From Knufia peltigerae (lineage: Eukaryota > Ascomycota > Eurotiomycetes > Chaetothyriales > Trichomeriaceae): a stretch of 64,000 nucleotides of DNA. The notes below the pieces were generated by a model. It had not been told where the DNA came from and made no database searches. It was given only the letters and a program-made list of their open reading frames with translations. Below, one piece after another: positions 33,748 through 41,365 of this stretch (the first letter of the stretch is position 1; each line of letters opens with the position of its first letter). The position numbers and the translations under genes were made by a program. The stretch is taken from assembly GCA_030247855.1 (NCBI GenBank), contig JAPDRN010000057.1, positions 1 to 64,000 on the forward strand, in the 5' to 3' direction.

Positions 33748-35544
33748 ATGAAGCCGATCGCGCTTGCCATCGCCCTGGCCCTGACCGCCGCCCCGCTGCT
33801 GTCGGCCCCACCGGCCCTGGCCGCACCGGCCGCCAAGGCCTCCACGCCGGCCAGCCCGGCCTGGGTCGCACGCAGCAACGCGCTGGCGCAGATCCTGCTG
33901 GATGCCCAGGGCCCGTTCCAGCCCGAGGAAACCGGCTTCTTCGGCGTGCCCGGCTACGACGACAAGGTTGCCGATCTCGGCCCGGACAACGACCAGCGCT
34001 ACCGCGCCGCGATGGCCAAGGCCCGCGACGAACTGAAGGCCAAGCTGGCCAGCGAGAAGGATCCCAACGTCCGCCAGGACCTGGAGATCATGATCGCCGC
34101 CGCCAACCAGAATATCGAAGGCAGCGAGCTCAACCAGAAGTACCTGCTGCCGTGGCGCGATGCGCCGCAGAGCGTGTTCAGCGGCCTCAACCTGCTGCTG
34201 TCCGACCAGGTACCGGCCGAGCGCCGGGCCAAGGCGGTCGATCGCCTCAAGGCATACGCGGGCCTGCAGCCGGGTGGCACCGCGTTCACTACGCTGGCCC
34301 GTCAGCGCTACGAAGAGCGCCTGAAGGACAGCACGCTGCTGCAGCCGACGAAGATCGAAGTGCAGCAGTCGCTGGACAACGTCGAGACCTACATCACCGG
34401 TATCGAGTCGCTGCTGAAGAAGTACCAGGTCGCCGGTGCCGACGAGGCGATGAAGGCGCTCGCCGCACAGATGAAGGACTACGCCGCATGGACCCGCAAG
34501 GAGGTGCTGCCGAAGGCACGTGCCGATGCGCGCCTGCCGGCCCCGCTGTACGCCTATCAGCTCAAGCAGGTCGGCATCGACATCGACCCGAAGCTGCTGA
34601 TGCAGCGCGCGCAGCTGGAGTTCATGGAAACGCGCTCGGCGATGCGCCAGCTGGCACCGCTGGTGGCGAAAGAGAAGGGCCTGAAGGTCAGCGATCCGAG
34701 CGACCCGGTGGCGGTGATCCGCGCGCTGAAGGGCGAGAAGATCGCCGATGACCAGCTTGAGGGCCATTACCGCAAGGTGATCGATGCCATCGATCCGCTG
34801 ATCCGCGAACACCGCATCGTCGATGTGCCGCAGCGTGCGATGCAGATGCGCCTGGGCTCGGCCGCCGAAAGCGCTGCCAGCCCGGCACCGCACTTCCTGC
34901 CCGCGCCGCTGGTCAACAACACCGGGCAGCAGGGCACGTTCGTGCTGCCGCTGGGCAACCCTGCAGCCGGTGCGGGCGCGCAGTACGACGACTTCAACTT
35001 CGGTTCGGCGGCCTGGACGCTGAGCGCGCATGAAGGCCGCCCGGGCCACGAACTGCAGTTCACCGCGATGGTCGAGCGCGGCGTGTCGCTGGCGCGCACG
35101 ATGTTCGCGTTCAATTCGGTGAACGTGGAAGGCTGGGCGCTGTACGCCGAAGCGGAGATGGTGCCGTACGAGCCGCTGGACGGGCAGATGATCGCGCTGC
35201 AGTTCCGCCTGCTGCGTGCCGCCCGCGCGATGCTGGACCCGATGCTCAACCTCGGCCTGACCGACCGTGCCAACGGCGAGCGCGTGCTGATCGAGCAGGT
35301 GGGTCTGTCCAAGGCGATGGCCACCCAGGAACTGGACCGCTACATGGTGCGCATGCCGGGCCAGGCGGGCAGCTACTTCTACGGCTACACCCGCATCCTC
35401 GAACTGCGCATGCAGACCGAGCTGGCACTGGGCGCGAAGTTCGACCGCCTGGCGTTCAACAACTTCCTGCTCGACCAGGGCCTGTTGCCGCCGGACCAGC
35501 TGGCTGAAGCGGTGCAGCAGCAGTTCGTGCCGAAGTACCGGTAG
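33748..35544 (+). CDS. DUF885 family exported metallohydrolase
   Basis: A 598-residue exported protein with signal peptide (IALAIALALTAAPLLSAPPALA). The family zinc-type motif reads HEGRPGHELQF near residue 430, followed by EGWALYAEAEM, both hallmarks of DUF885 (peptidase-like, gluzincin-related) proteins. Mostly helical. Probably a periplasmic peptidase. The stop codon TAG at 35542-35544 is the GTAG foot of a palindrome, so this element defines the C-terminus (PKYR). Confidence 0.88.
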   Translation: MKPIALAIALALTAAPLLSAPPALAAPAAKASTPASPAWVARSNALAQILLDAQGPFQPEETGFFGVPGYDDKVADLGPDNDQRYRAAMAKARDELKAKLASEKDPNVRQDLEIMIAAANQNIEGSELNQKYLLPWRDAPQSVFSGLNLLLSDQVPAERRAKAVDRLKAYAGLQPGGTAFTTLARQRYEERLKDSTLLQPTKIEVQQSLDNVETYITGIESLLKKYQVAGADEAMKALAAQMKDYAAWTRKEVLPKARADARLPAPLYAYQLKQVGIDIDPKLLMQRAQLEFMETRSAMRQLAPLVAKEKGLKVSDPSDPVAVIRALKGEKIADDQLEGHYRKVIDAIDPLIREHRIVDVPQRAMQMRLGSAAESAASPAPHFLPAPLVNNTGQQGTFVLPLGNPAAGAGAQYDDFNFGSAAWTLSAHEGRPGHELQFTAMVERGVSLARTMFAFNSVNVEGWALYAEAEMVPYEPLDGQMIALQFRLLRAARAMLDPMLNLGLTDRANGERVLIEQVGLSKAMATQELDRYMVRMPGQAGSYFYGYTRILELRMQTELALGAKFDRLAFNNFLLDQGLLPPDQLAEAVQQQFVPKYR

Positions 35545-35608
35545 CGCCGGGCCACGCCCGGCGAGCGCAGCGGAAGGGAAGAGACGCCGGGCATGGCCCG
35601 GCGCTACC
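35540..35608. repeat. Inverted pair of GTAG palindromes, the first supplying a stop codon
   Basis: gtagcgccgggccacgcccggc (35540-35562) overlaps the DUF885 stop codon, and an inverted copy ends in gctacc at 35586-35608. The pair separates convergent genes. Confidence 0.88.
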
Positions 35609-35626
35609 TGCGGTGATCCGTGTGGG

Positions 35627-36085
35627 TCACCGCTGCGGGGTGATCGTCTGCGTCGGCAGGCGTGCCGGCGGCGCCGGATTCGGTACCCAGATCGCCACGC
35701 CGGCCGCGCGTTTCTGCGTGGTCGGTATGCCGATGCCCACGCCACCGCCTACGTGTGAACCGTAACTGCCGGCACCCACCGACATGCCGACCGGTGAGCC
35801 ACTGCTGCCTACGCCCATCAGGATCACGCCGTTGGCACCGAGCGCAGCGGCTTCGCGCTTCAGGCGAGCCACGGCAGCATCGGTCTGGCCCTGCGTACCG
35901 AAGCCCACCGCCGAAGACGACTCCAGCTGGGCAATTTCCTGCGAACCGGCGGGCGGCGTCGAATAGATCTGCACCTGGGCCGGATCGATCGGCGCGCGGG
36001 CGCGGCCCAGCATGACCTTGGAGGTGCTGGCGCAACCGGCGACGGTCAGCAGCATGGCCGCCAAGGCGACCCAACGGATGTTCAT
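35627..36085 (-). CDS. Small lipoprotein
   Basis: A 152-residue protein with a lipobox (LTVAGC) about 17 residues from the start. The mature part has AQVQIYSTPPAGSQEIAQLE and AVARLKREAAALGANGVILMGVG, a pattern seen in DUF4156-type and YbjQ-like outer-membrane lipoproteins, and a Gly-rich segment (VGAGSYGSHVGGGVGIG). Function unknown. ATG 36085 was chosen over upstream starts because it gives the signal sequence directly. Confidence 0.8.
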   Translation of the reverse strand: MNIRWVALAAMLLTVAGCASTSKVMLGRARAPIDPAQVQIYSTPPAGSQEIAQLESSSAVGFGTQGQTDAAVARLKREAAALGANGVILMGVGSSGSPVGMSVGAGSYGSHVGGGVGIGIPTTQKRAAGVAIWVPNPAPPARLPTQTITPQR

Positions 36086-36268
36086 GGCGTATACCCCTGT
36101 AGGACTGGTTCGGATCATCAGCCGGGCACTCTGAATCGGCGCCAACATCGCTGCTCGACCCACGGCCGCACGCTAGCACGGTGCCGGTGAGGTTGACGCC
36201 AACGGCGGTAGGCGGCGCTGCCGGGAACGGCTATGGTTGGGAGCAAGAACAAACCACGGGAGCGCGCT

Positions 36269-36517
36269 ATGGGTGTGATCAGTCTGTTGTGGGGCGTACT
36301 GGCACTGCTGTGGATGATCCTGGCGCTGATACCGCTGCTGGGTTGGGGCAACTGGTTCCTGATCCCGTTCGCCGCGGTCGGCGCGATCATCGCCGCGCTC
36401 GGCATCCTGTTCACCCACCCCAGCAAGCGCGGCCGGGCCTGGACCGGGCTGATCCTGAACGGCATCGTGGTGGTGGTCGGCATCCTGCGCCTGGGGCTGG
36501 GCGGCGGCGTCATCTGA
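36269..36517 (+). CDS. Small two- or three-helix membrane protein
   Basis: An 82-residue hydrophobic protein with helices at roughly 3-22, 26-46 and 60-79 and a basic turn HPSKRGRAWTG between the last two. GGGAG lies 5 nt upstream of the ATG. It resembles small DUF4190-like membrane proteins. Function unknown. It is divergent from the lipoprotein gene and upstream of the bestrophin gene. Confidence 0.72.
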   Translation: MGVISLLWGVLALLWMILALIPLLGWGNWFLIPFAAVGAIIAALGILFTHPSKRGRAWTGLILNGIVVVVGILRLGLGGGVI

Positions 36518-36639
36518 GCCGGCCGGGCCGGTGCGACCGGGCGTCGCAGGGGCACGGCCGCTGGCCGGGCAGGGAGTAGAATGGGCGGCTGCGCGAGCCC
36601 CCCGCGCGCCTGTTGAACTGCGCCCGCGCGGCTGCTCCC

Positions 36640-37557
36640 ATGATCATTCGTTCCCGTCCCCACGGCTGGCAACTGCTGTACATCCTGCGTGGCTCCATCG
36701 TTCCGGCGATCGCGCCGAAGGTGCTGGCCATTCTCATCCTGTCCATCGCGGTCGCCGCGGTGGTGGAACTGGCGCCGCCGATCGGCATCGAGCGCGTCTC
36801 GGTCACCCCGTTCACCCTGCTCGGCCTGGTCCTGTCGATCTTCCTCAGCTTCCGCAACAGCGCCTGCTACGACCGCTGGTGGGAGGGCCGCAAGCTGTGG
36901 GGCCAACTGGTGTTCGAATCGCGTTCGCTGGCGCGGCAGGTACAGGTGCTGCTGGCCGACGATGCGCCACGCCGCCAGCGCATCGGTTACCTGACCACCG
37001 CCTTCGCCCATGCATTGGCCGCGCGCCTGCGCGCCCGCGACGTCGCGGTGGTGGCGGTGCCATGGCTGGACGAGGAGCAGCGCGGGCAGCTCGCCCAGCG
37101 CGGGAACGTGCCCGATGCGTTGCTGGCGATGATCGCCGCCGAACTGGCCCAGGCCCGTCGCGAAGGCGCGCTCGATTCCATCCTCTACGTCCAGCTGGAA
37201 GAGCGCCTGCACGCGATGTCCTCGATCCAGGCTGGCTGCGAACGCATCCTGACCACCCCGCTGCCGTTCGCCTACACCCTGCTGCTGCACCGCTGCGCGT
37301 GGATGTTCTGCGTACTGCTGCCGTTCGGCCTGGCCAGCTCGCTGGGCTGGGCCACGCCGGTGCTGTCGGCGGTGCTGGCCTATGCCTTCTTCGGCCTGGA
37401 CCAGCTGGGTGAAGAAATGGAAGACCCGTTCGGCCTGGAGCCGAACGACCTGCCGCTGGACGCGCTGGTGCGCACCATCGAGATCGACCAGCTCGACGCC
37501 CTCGGCGAACGCCCGTTGCCCACACCCCTGCTGCCGCAGGGCTACCTGTTGCAATAG
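36640..37557 (+). CDS. Bestrophin-family (UPF0187/YneE) membrane protein
   Basis: A 305-residue inner-membrane protein. VTPFTLLGLVLSIFLSFRNS with NSACYDRWWEGRKLWGQLV is the bestrophin signature. It is followed by a basic cytosolic region and TPLPFAYTLLLHRCAW, then AYAFFGLDQLGEEMEDPFG, which in the family contributes to the calcium-clasp-like segment. Prokaryotic relatives form pentameric ion channels. Close spacing (19 bp) suggests co-transcription with hemB. Confidence 0.92.
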   Translation: MIIRSRPHGWQLLYILRGSIVPAIAPKVLAILILSIAVAAVVELAPPIGIERVSVTPFTLLGLVLSIFLSFRNSACYDRWWEGRKLWGQLVFESRSLARQVQVLLADDAPRRQRIGYLTTAFAHALAARLRARDVAVVAVPWLDEEQRGQLAQRGNVPDALLAMIAAELAQARREGALDSILYVQLEERLHAMSSIQAGCERILTTPLPFAYTLLLHRCAWMFCVLLPFGLASSLGWATPVLSAVLAYAFFGLDQLGEEMEDPFGLEPNDLPLDALVRTIEIDQLDALGERPLPTPLLPQGYLLQ

Positions 37558-37576
37558 CCACTCCCCGGAGCCTGCC

Positions 37577-38566
37577 ATGCCTCATCCCCATTACCGCCCG
37601 CGGCGCATGCGCCATGACGAATTCTCGCGCCGCCTGATGCGCGAGAACACGCTGACCACCGACGACCTGATCTATCCGGTGTTCGTGCACGAACCGGCCG
37701 GCCGCGTCGCGGTGCCGTCGATGCCGGGCGTGGAGCGATTGTCGATCGAAGAACTGCTGAAGGTGGCCGAGGAAGCGCTGGAACTGGGCATCCCGGTGAT
37801 CGACCTGTTCCCGGTGCTGGATGCCTCGCAGAAGTCGCTGGACGCCTCGGCGGCGTGGGCCGAGGACGGCCTGGCGCAGCGTGCGATCCGCGCGCTGAAG
37901 TCGCGCTTCCCGGAGCTGGGGGTGATGACCGACGTGGCCCTGGATCCGTACACCACGCACGGCCAGGACGGCATCATCGATGACAAGGGCTACGTGCTCA
38001 ACGACATCACCGTCGAAGCACTGGTCAAGCAGTCGCTGTCGCACGCCGAAGCGGGCGCGGACATCATTTCACCGTCGGACATGATGGACGGCCGTATCGG
38101 TGCGATCCGTCGTGCGCTCGATGCCGACCACCATCTCAACGTGCGCATCATGGCCTACTCGGCCAAGTACGCTTCGGCGTTCTACGGCCCGTTCCGTGAC
38201 GCGGTGGGCAGCGCGGCCAGCCTCGGCAAGGCCGACAAGAAGACCTACCAGATGGACCCGGCCAACGGTGACGAGGCGATGCGCGAGATCGCGCTGGACC
38301 TGGAGGAGGGCGCGGACATGGTGATGGTCAAGCCGGGCATGCCGTACCTGGACCTGGTGCGGCGGGTGAAGGAAACCTTCGGGGTGCCGACCTTCGCCTA
38401 CCAGGTCAGCGGCGAGTACGCGATGATGAAGGCGGCGTTCGCCAACGGCTGGCTGGACGAGCGCGCCTGTGTGCTGGAATCGCTGCTGGGCTTCAAGCGT
38501 GCCGGCGCCGATGGCGTGCTGACCTATTTCGCGCCGCAGGTGGCGCGTTGGCTGCGCGAGCGCTGA
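37577..38566 (+). CDS. hemB: Delta-aminolevulinic acid dehydratase (porphobilinogen synthase)
   Basis: A 329-residue HemB, condensing two 5-aminolevulinates to porphobilinogen. The Schiff-base lysines are Lys197 (AYSAKYAS) and Lys252 (VMVKPG). The metal site reads DVALDPYTTHGQDG rather than the cysteine-rich zinc motif, so this is the magnesium-type enzyme known from Pseudomonas aeruginosa. ATG 37577 has CCGGAG upstream. Confidence 0.97.
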   Translation: MPHPHYRPRRMRHDEFSRRLMRENTLTTDDLIYPVFVHEPAGRVAVPSMPGVERLSIEELLKVAEEALELGIPVIDLFPVLDASQKSLDASAAWAEDGLAQRAIRALKSRFPELGVMTDVALDPYTTHGQDGIIDDKGYVLNDITVEALVKQSLSHAEAGADIISPSDMMDGRIGAIRRALDADHHLNVRIMAYSAKYASAFYGPFRDAVGSAASLGKADKKTYQMDPANGDEAMREIALDLEEGADMVMVKPGMPYLDLVRRVKETFGVPTFAYQVSGEYAMMKAAFANGWLDERACVLESLLGFKRAGADGVLTYFAPQVARWLRER

Positions 38567-38599
38567 CAATAGCGCCCACGACGGACGGAGGAACACGCG

Positions 38600-38869
38600 A
38601 TGGGACCTGAAATGGGTTGGATGCAATGGTTGATCTGGGGCACCGGTACGCTGGTGTTCGGGGCCATCATCGTCGGCGTGTTCGTCGCTGCCTGGCGTGC
38701 CGCACGACGGCCGCCCGAGCAGCTCTCCGCTGCGGCCCGGGTTGCCCGCGAGCAGGCCGTGCCGGAGAGCGTGCAGGCCGAACTGGCCGCGCTGAACCGG
38801 CGCAAGGACAACGGCCAGCTCAGCGAAGTGGAGTACGAGCAGCAGCGTGCGAAGGTGCTGTCGCGCTGA
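38600..38869 (+). CDS. Small membrane protein with a SHOCT domain
   Basis: An 89-residue protein: one membrane helix (WLIWGTGTLVFGAIIVGVFVAAW), a basic linker and a C-terminal SHOCT-type helical hairpin (LAALNRRKDNGQLSEVEYEQQRAKVL). SHOCT domains are short oligomerisation modules. Function unknown. It lies 33 bp after hemB with GGAGG upstream. Confidence 0.85.
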   Translation: MGPEMGWMQWLIWGTGTLVFGAIIVGVFVAAWRAARRPPEQLSAAARVAREQAVPESVQAELAALNRRKDNGQLSEVEYEQQRAKVLSR

Positions 38870-38880
38870 TCTGATGTTCT

Positions 38881-39105
38881 GGTAGTCGCCAACCTTGGTT
38901 GGCGCTCAGGGGGCCGACCAAGGTCGGCACCTACCGGAGGGGGCGATCGGCACCCACCGAACCATCATCCACGCATGGCGTGGATCTACTGGTGGGGGCC
39001 AACCTTGGTTGGCGGTTTTGTTTCTGTGCCGACCAAGGTCGGCACCTACCGGAGGGGGGTGGTCGGCCTCCACCGAACCATCATCCACGCATGGCGTGGA
39101 TCTAC
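38881..39105. repeat. Tandem array of six palindromes in two ~115-bp units
   Basis: Each unit has a gccaacc palindrome, a gccgacc palindrome and an atccacgc palindrome in the same order (38881-38904, 38913-38935, 38967-38989; then 38998-39013, 39026-39050, 39083-39105). The spacer text between them is also similar, pointing to duplication of the whole unit. The last ctac serves as the stop codon of the next gene. Confidence 0.88.
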
Positions 39106-39965
39106 CGCGCGCACCCCGGCTCTGCCACCACCTTCGGCACGGCCAGCCGGTACACATCCACGCCACCCGCCCGTGGCGACTTCGCCGCACTACTGGCCAC
39201 CATCATTTCGCCCGGCTTGGCGTTGTCGACCACCGGCGTGCCGGTCCAGCCGCTTTCCTGATTGAACGACAACCCCAACGGCTGCAGGCCAGCGCCCGTC
39301 CATGCGCAGCCACTGGTCCAGACCTGCGCGGTGCCACCGCTGCCACGGCTGAAGGCCACCGCGCCAGCACTGCCCAGCCAGTCGCCATCGGTTTCATCGG
39401 CAGCGCTGTTCAATGCCTGCAAAGCCGACGCCGGCCCGCGCATGCCCTGCGCGTCCAGCGTGGCCACAAACAGATCCCAGCCGGCACCACGGCCCTGCTG
39501 GCGGGCAAACAGCAGCCGCCGCCCGTCCGCGCTCAATGCCGGGCCGCGCTCTTCATGGCGCCCGCCATCGCCAGCCAACAATTGCGGCGTCCCCACGCTG
39601 CCATCGGCGGCGATCGCCGTCCGGTACAGCCCCGACCGGCCCTCGCGACCTGCGGCGAACAGCAGCCAGCGGCCGTCGCGGCTGAAATACGGATCGCGCA
39701 CCTCGCCGGACACCGCCAGCGGCAAGGCCTGCGCCTGCTGCCAGCGGCCATCGACCACGCGCGCCTGCCACAGCCCCCAGCCGGCCTCGCCACGGCGGGC
39801 GAAGACGATGCGCTGGCCATCGGCGCTGATCGTGGCCCGGCCTTCATCGGCACGGGTGGAGACCACGCCCATGCCCTCGATGCCGTACTCGTTCAACGCC
39901 ATCGCCACCGGGGCAGAGAGTAGACTGGCGGCGAGCACCAGCAGGGTCGGGGCGATACGCATCAT
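39102..39965 (-). CDS. Exported PD40/TolB-like beta-propeller protein
   Basis: A 287-residue exported protein with signal peptide (PTLLVLAASLLSAPVAMA). It has several WD40-like PD40 blades (GRATISADGQRIVFARRG, DPYFSRDGRWLLFAAGREG, GPALSADGRRLLFARQQG). Possibly a periplasmic scaffold or sensor. ATG 39965 and 39962 are adjacent possible starts. Its stop codon TAG (39102-39104) comes from the palindrome at the array end, so the reading frame ends exactly where the repeat begins. Confidence 0.82.
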   Translation of the reverse strand: MMRIAPTLLVLAASLLSAPVAMALNEYGIEGMGVVSTRADEGRATISADGQRIVFARRGEAGWGLWQARVVDGRWQQAQALPLAVSGEVRDPYFSRDGRWLLFAAGREGRSGLYRTAIAADGSVGTPQLLAGDGGRHEERGPALSADGRRLLFARQQGRGAGWDLFVATLDAQGMRGPASALQALNSAADETDGDWLGSAGAVAFSRGSGGTAQVWTSGCAWTGAGLQPLGLSFNQESGWTGTPVVDNAKPGEMMVASSAAKSPRAGGVDVYRLAVPKVVAEPGCAR

Positions 39966-40013
39966 CCAGGTCCATGCACGAAAGAGCACCAGTCTAGCCA
40001 GCTTGAGGATTCC

Positions 40014-40859
40014 ATGACCGATCGTTACGCCGTCTTCGGACACCCCGTCGCCCACTCGAAGTCGCCGCAGATCCATGCGGCGTTCGGTCGCCAGGAAGGC
40101 ATCTCCCTCGACTACCGCAGCATCGATCTCGCCCCGGACGCATTCCTGGCCGGGCTGGAGGCGTTCGCCTCCGAGGGCGGTGTCGGTGCCAACGTCACCT
40201 CACCGCACAAGGAAGCGGCGTTCTCCGTGTGCACCACGCTGACCGCACGCGCGCGCCGCGCCGGCTCGGTCAACACCCTGCTGCGCAAGGGCGACCGCTG
40301 GCACGGTGACACCACCGATGGCATCGGCCTGGTGCGCGACCTCACCGACCGCCACGGCCTGGACCTGCGCGGCCGCCGCGTGCTGCTGCTGGGCGCCGGT
40401 GGTTCGGCGCGCAGCGTCGCGCCGGCGCTGCTGGATGCCGGCATCACCGAACTGGTGGTGGTCAACCGCACGCCGGAACGCGCCGACGAACTGATCGATG
40501 CCATGGGCGAGCCGGGCCGCGCGCTCAGCCGCTACTGGGACGATCTGCGCGACCTCGGTGATTTCGAGCTGATCCTCAACGCCACCTCGGCCGGGCGCGA
40601 TCGCGACGCCGAGTTCAAGCTGCCGCTGTCGCTGGTCAATTCGATGACCACGGCGGTCGACCTGAACTACGGCGAGGCCGCCATCGCCTTCCTGGCCTGG
40701 GCGCGCGCTGCGCAGTGCCGCAACACGGTCGATGGCCTGGGCATGCTGGTCGAGCAGGCGGCCGAGAGCTTCCTGCAGTGGCATGCCGTACGCCCCCAGA
40801 CTGACGAGGTCTACCAGCAGCTGCGTGCTGGCGCCGGTGCCTTCACAGGGCAGGACTGA
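40014..40859 (+). CDS. aroE: Shikimate dehydrogenase
   Basis: A 281-residue AroE, reducing 3-dehydroshikimate to shikimate with NADPH in the aromatic pathway. Substrate-binding SKSPQIH (residues 15-21), catalytic Lys66 in NVTSPHKEA, Asp102 (TTDGIG), NADP loop GAGGSAR at 127-133 and a C-terminal DGLGMLVEQAAESF are all present. It is divergent from the PD40 gene and 3 bp upstream of a small membrane protein gene. Confidence 0.97.
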   Translation: MTDRYAVFGHPVAHSKSPQIHAAFGRQEGISLDYRSIDLAPDAFLAGLEAFASEGGVGANVTSPHKEAAFSVCTTLTARARRAGSVNTLLRKGDRWHGDTTDGIGLVRDLTDRHGLDLRGRRVLLLGAGGSARSVAPALLDAGITELVVVNRTPERADELIDAMGEPGRALSRYWDDLRDLGDFELILNATSAGRDRDAEFKLPLSLVNSMTTAVDLNYGEAAIAFLAWARAAQCRNTVDGLGMLVEQAAESFLQWHAVRPQTDEVYQQLRAGAGAFTGQD

Positions 40860-40862
40860 TCG

Positions 40863-41213
40863 ATGGATACCCAGGCTCTGATGGTCTCCCTGCTGACCAT
40901 GGTCGGCGTGCGCCTGCCGGTGCTGATTGCCCTGTGCGTCGGCCTGGTCTGGGTGATGGGCGCGCCGCGCGATCCGGCACGTACCGGCGCGCTGACCGGC
41001 CTGCTGCTGTTGCTGGCGTCCAGCATGGGCAGCCTGCTGGCCAACCTGGTGCCGATGTGGATGGTCAGCAACGGCGACTTCGGCGCGATCTCGCAGTTGA
41101 GCACCGTGCTGGGCGTGGTGCACTTCGGCCTGGCGATGCTGGATGCCGTCGGCACGGTCCTGCTGGTCTGGGCACTGGTACGGTTGCTGCGGCGGCGCGC
41201 CGCGACGCCCTGA
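40863..41213 (+). CDS. Small inner-membrane protein of unknown function
   Basis: A 116-residue protein with three hydrophobic helices (LPVLIALCVGLVWVMG, LTGLLLLLASSMGSLLANLV and LAMLDAVGTVLLVWALVRLL) and an arginine-rich tail (RRRAATP). It starts 3 bp after the aroE stop, so it is co-transcribed. No recognised family. Confidence 0.78.
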   Translation: MDTQALMVSLLTMVGVRLPVLIALCVGLVWVMGAPRDPARTGALTGLLLLLASSMGSLLANLVPMWMVSNGDFGAISQLSTVLGVVHFGLAMLDAVGTVLLVWALVRLLRRRAATP

Positions 41214-41365
41214 CTCCGATGGCGGCCTTGGCCGCGTCGGTAGTGTTGCGGGGCGCGCATCCAGCCATGGTGCGACGCTGCTGACCCTGTTCAGCGCCCG
41301 CGCATCGGAGCCCGTGGCCGGCCATGCGACAATGGCCGGCCTGACCCCGCTACGGTAGTTCTGGC

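Noticed and set aside
33433..35745. 770-codon open frame antisense to the DUF885 gene
   Set aside because: High-GC antisense shadow, Arg/His/Gln-rich with no recognisable domain, and it also spans the palindrome pair.
38881..39105. CRISPR-like array
   Set aside because: The repeats are palindromes of three different classes with unequal spacing and similar spacers, and no cas genes are present.
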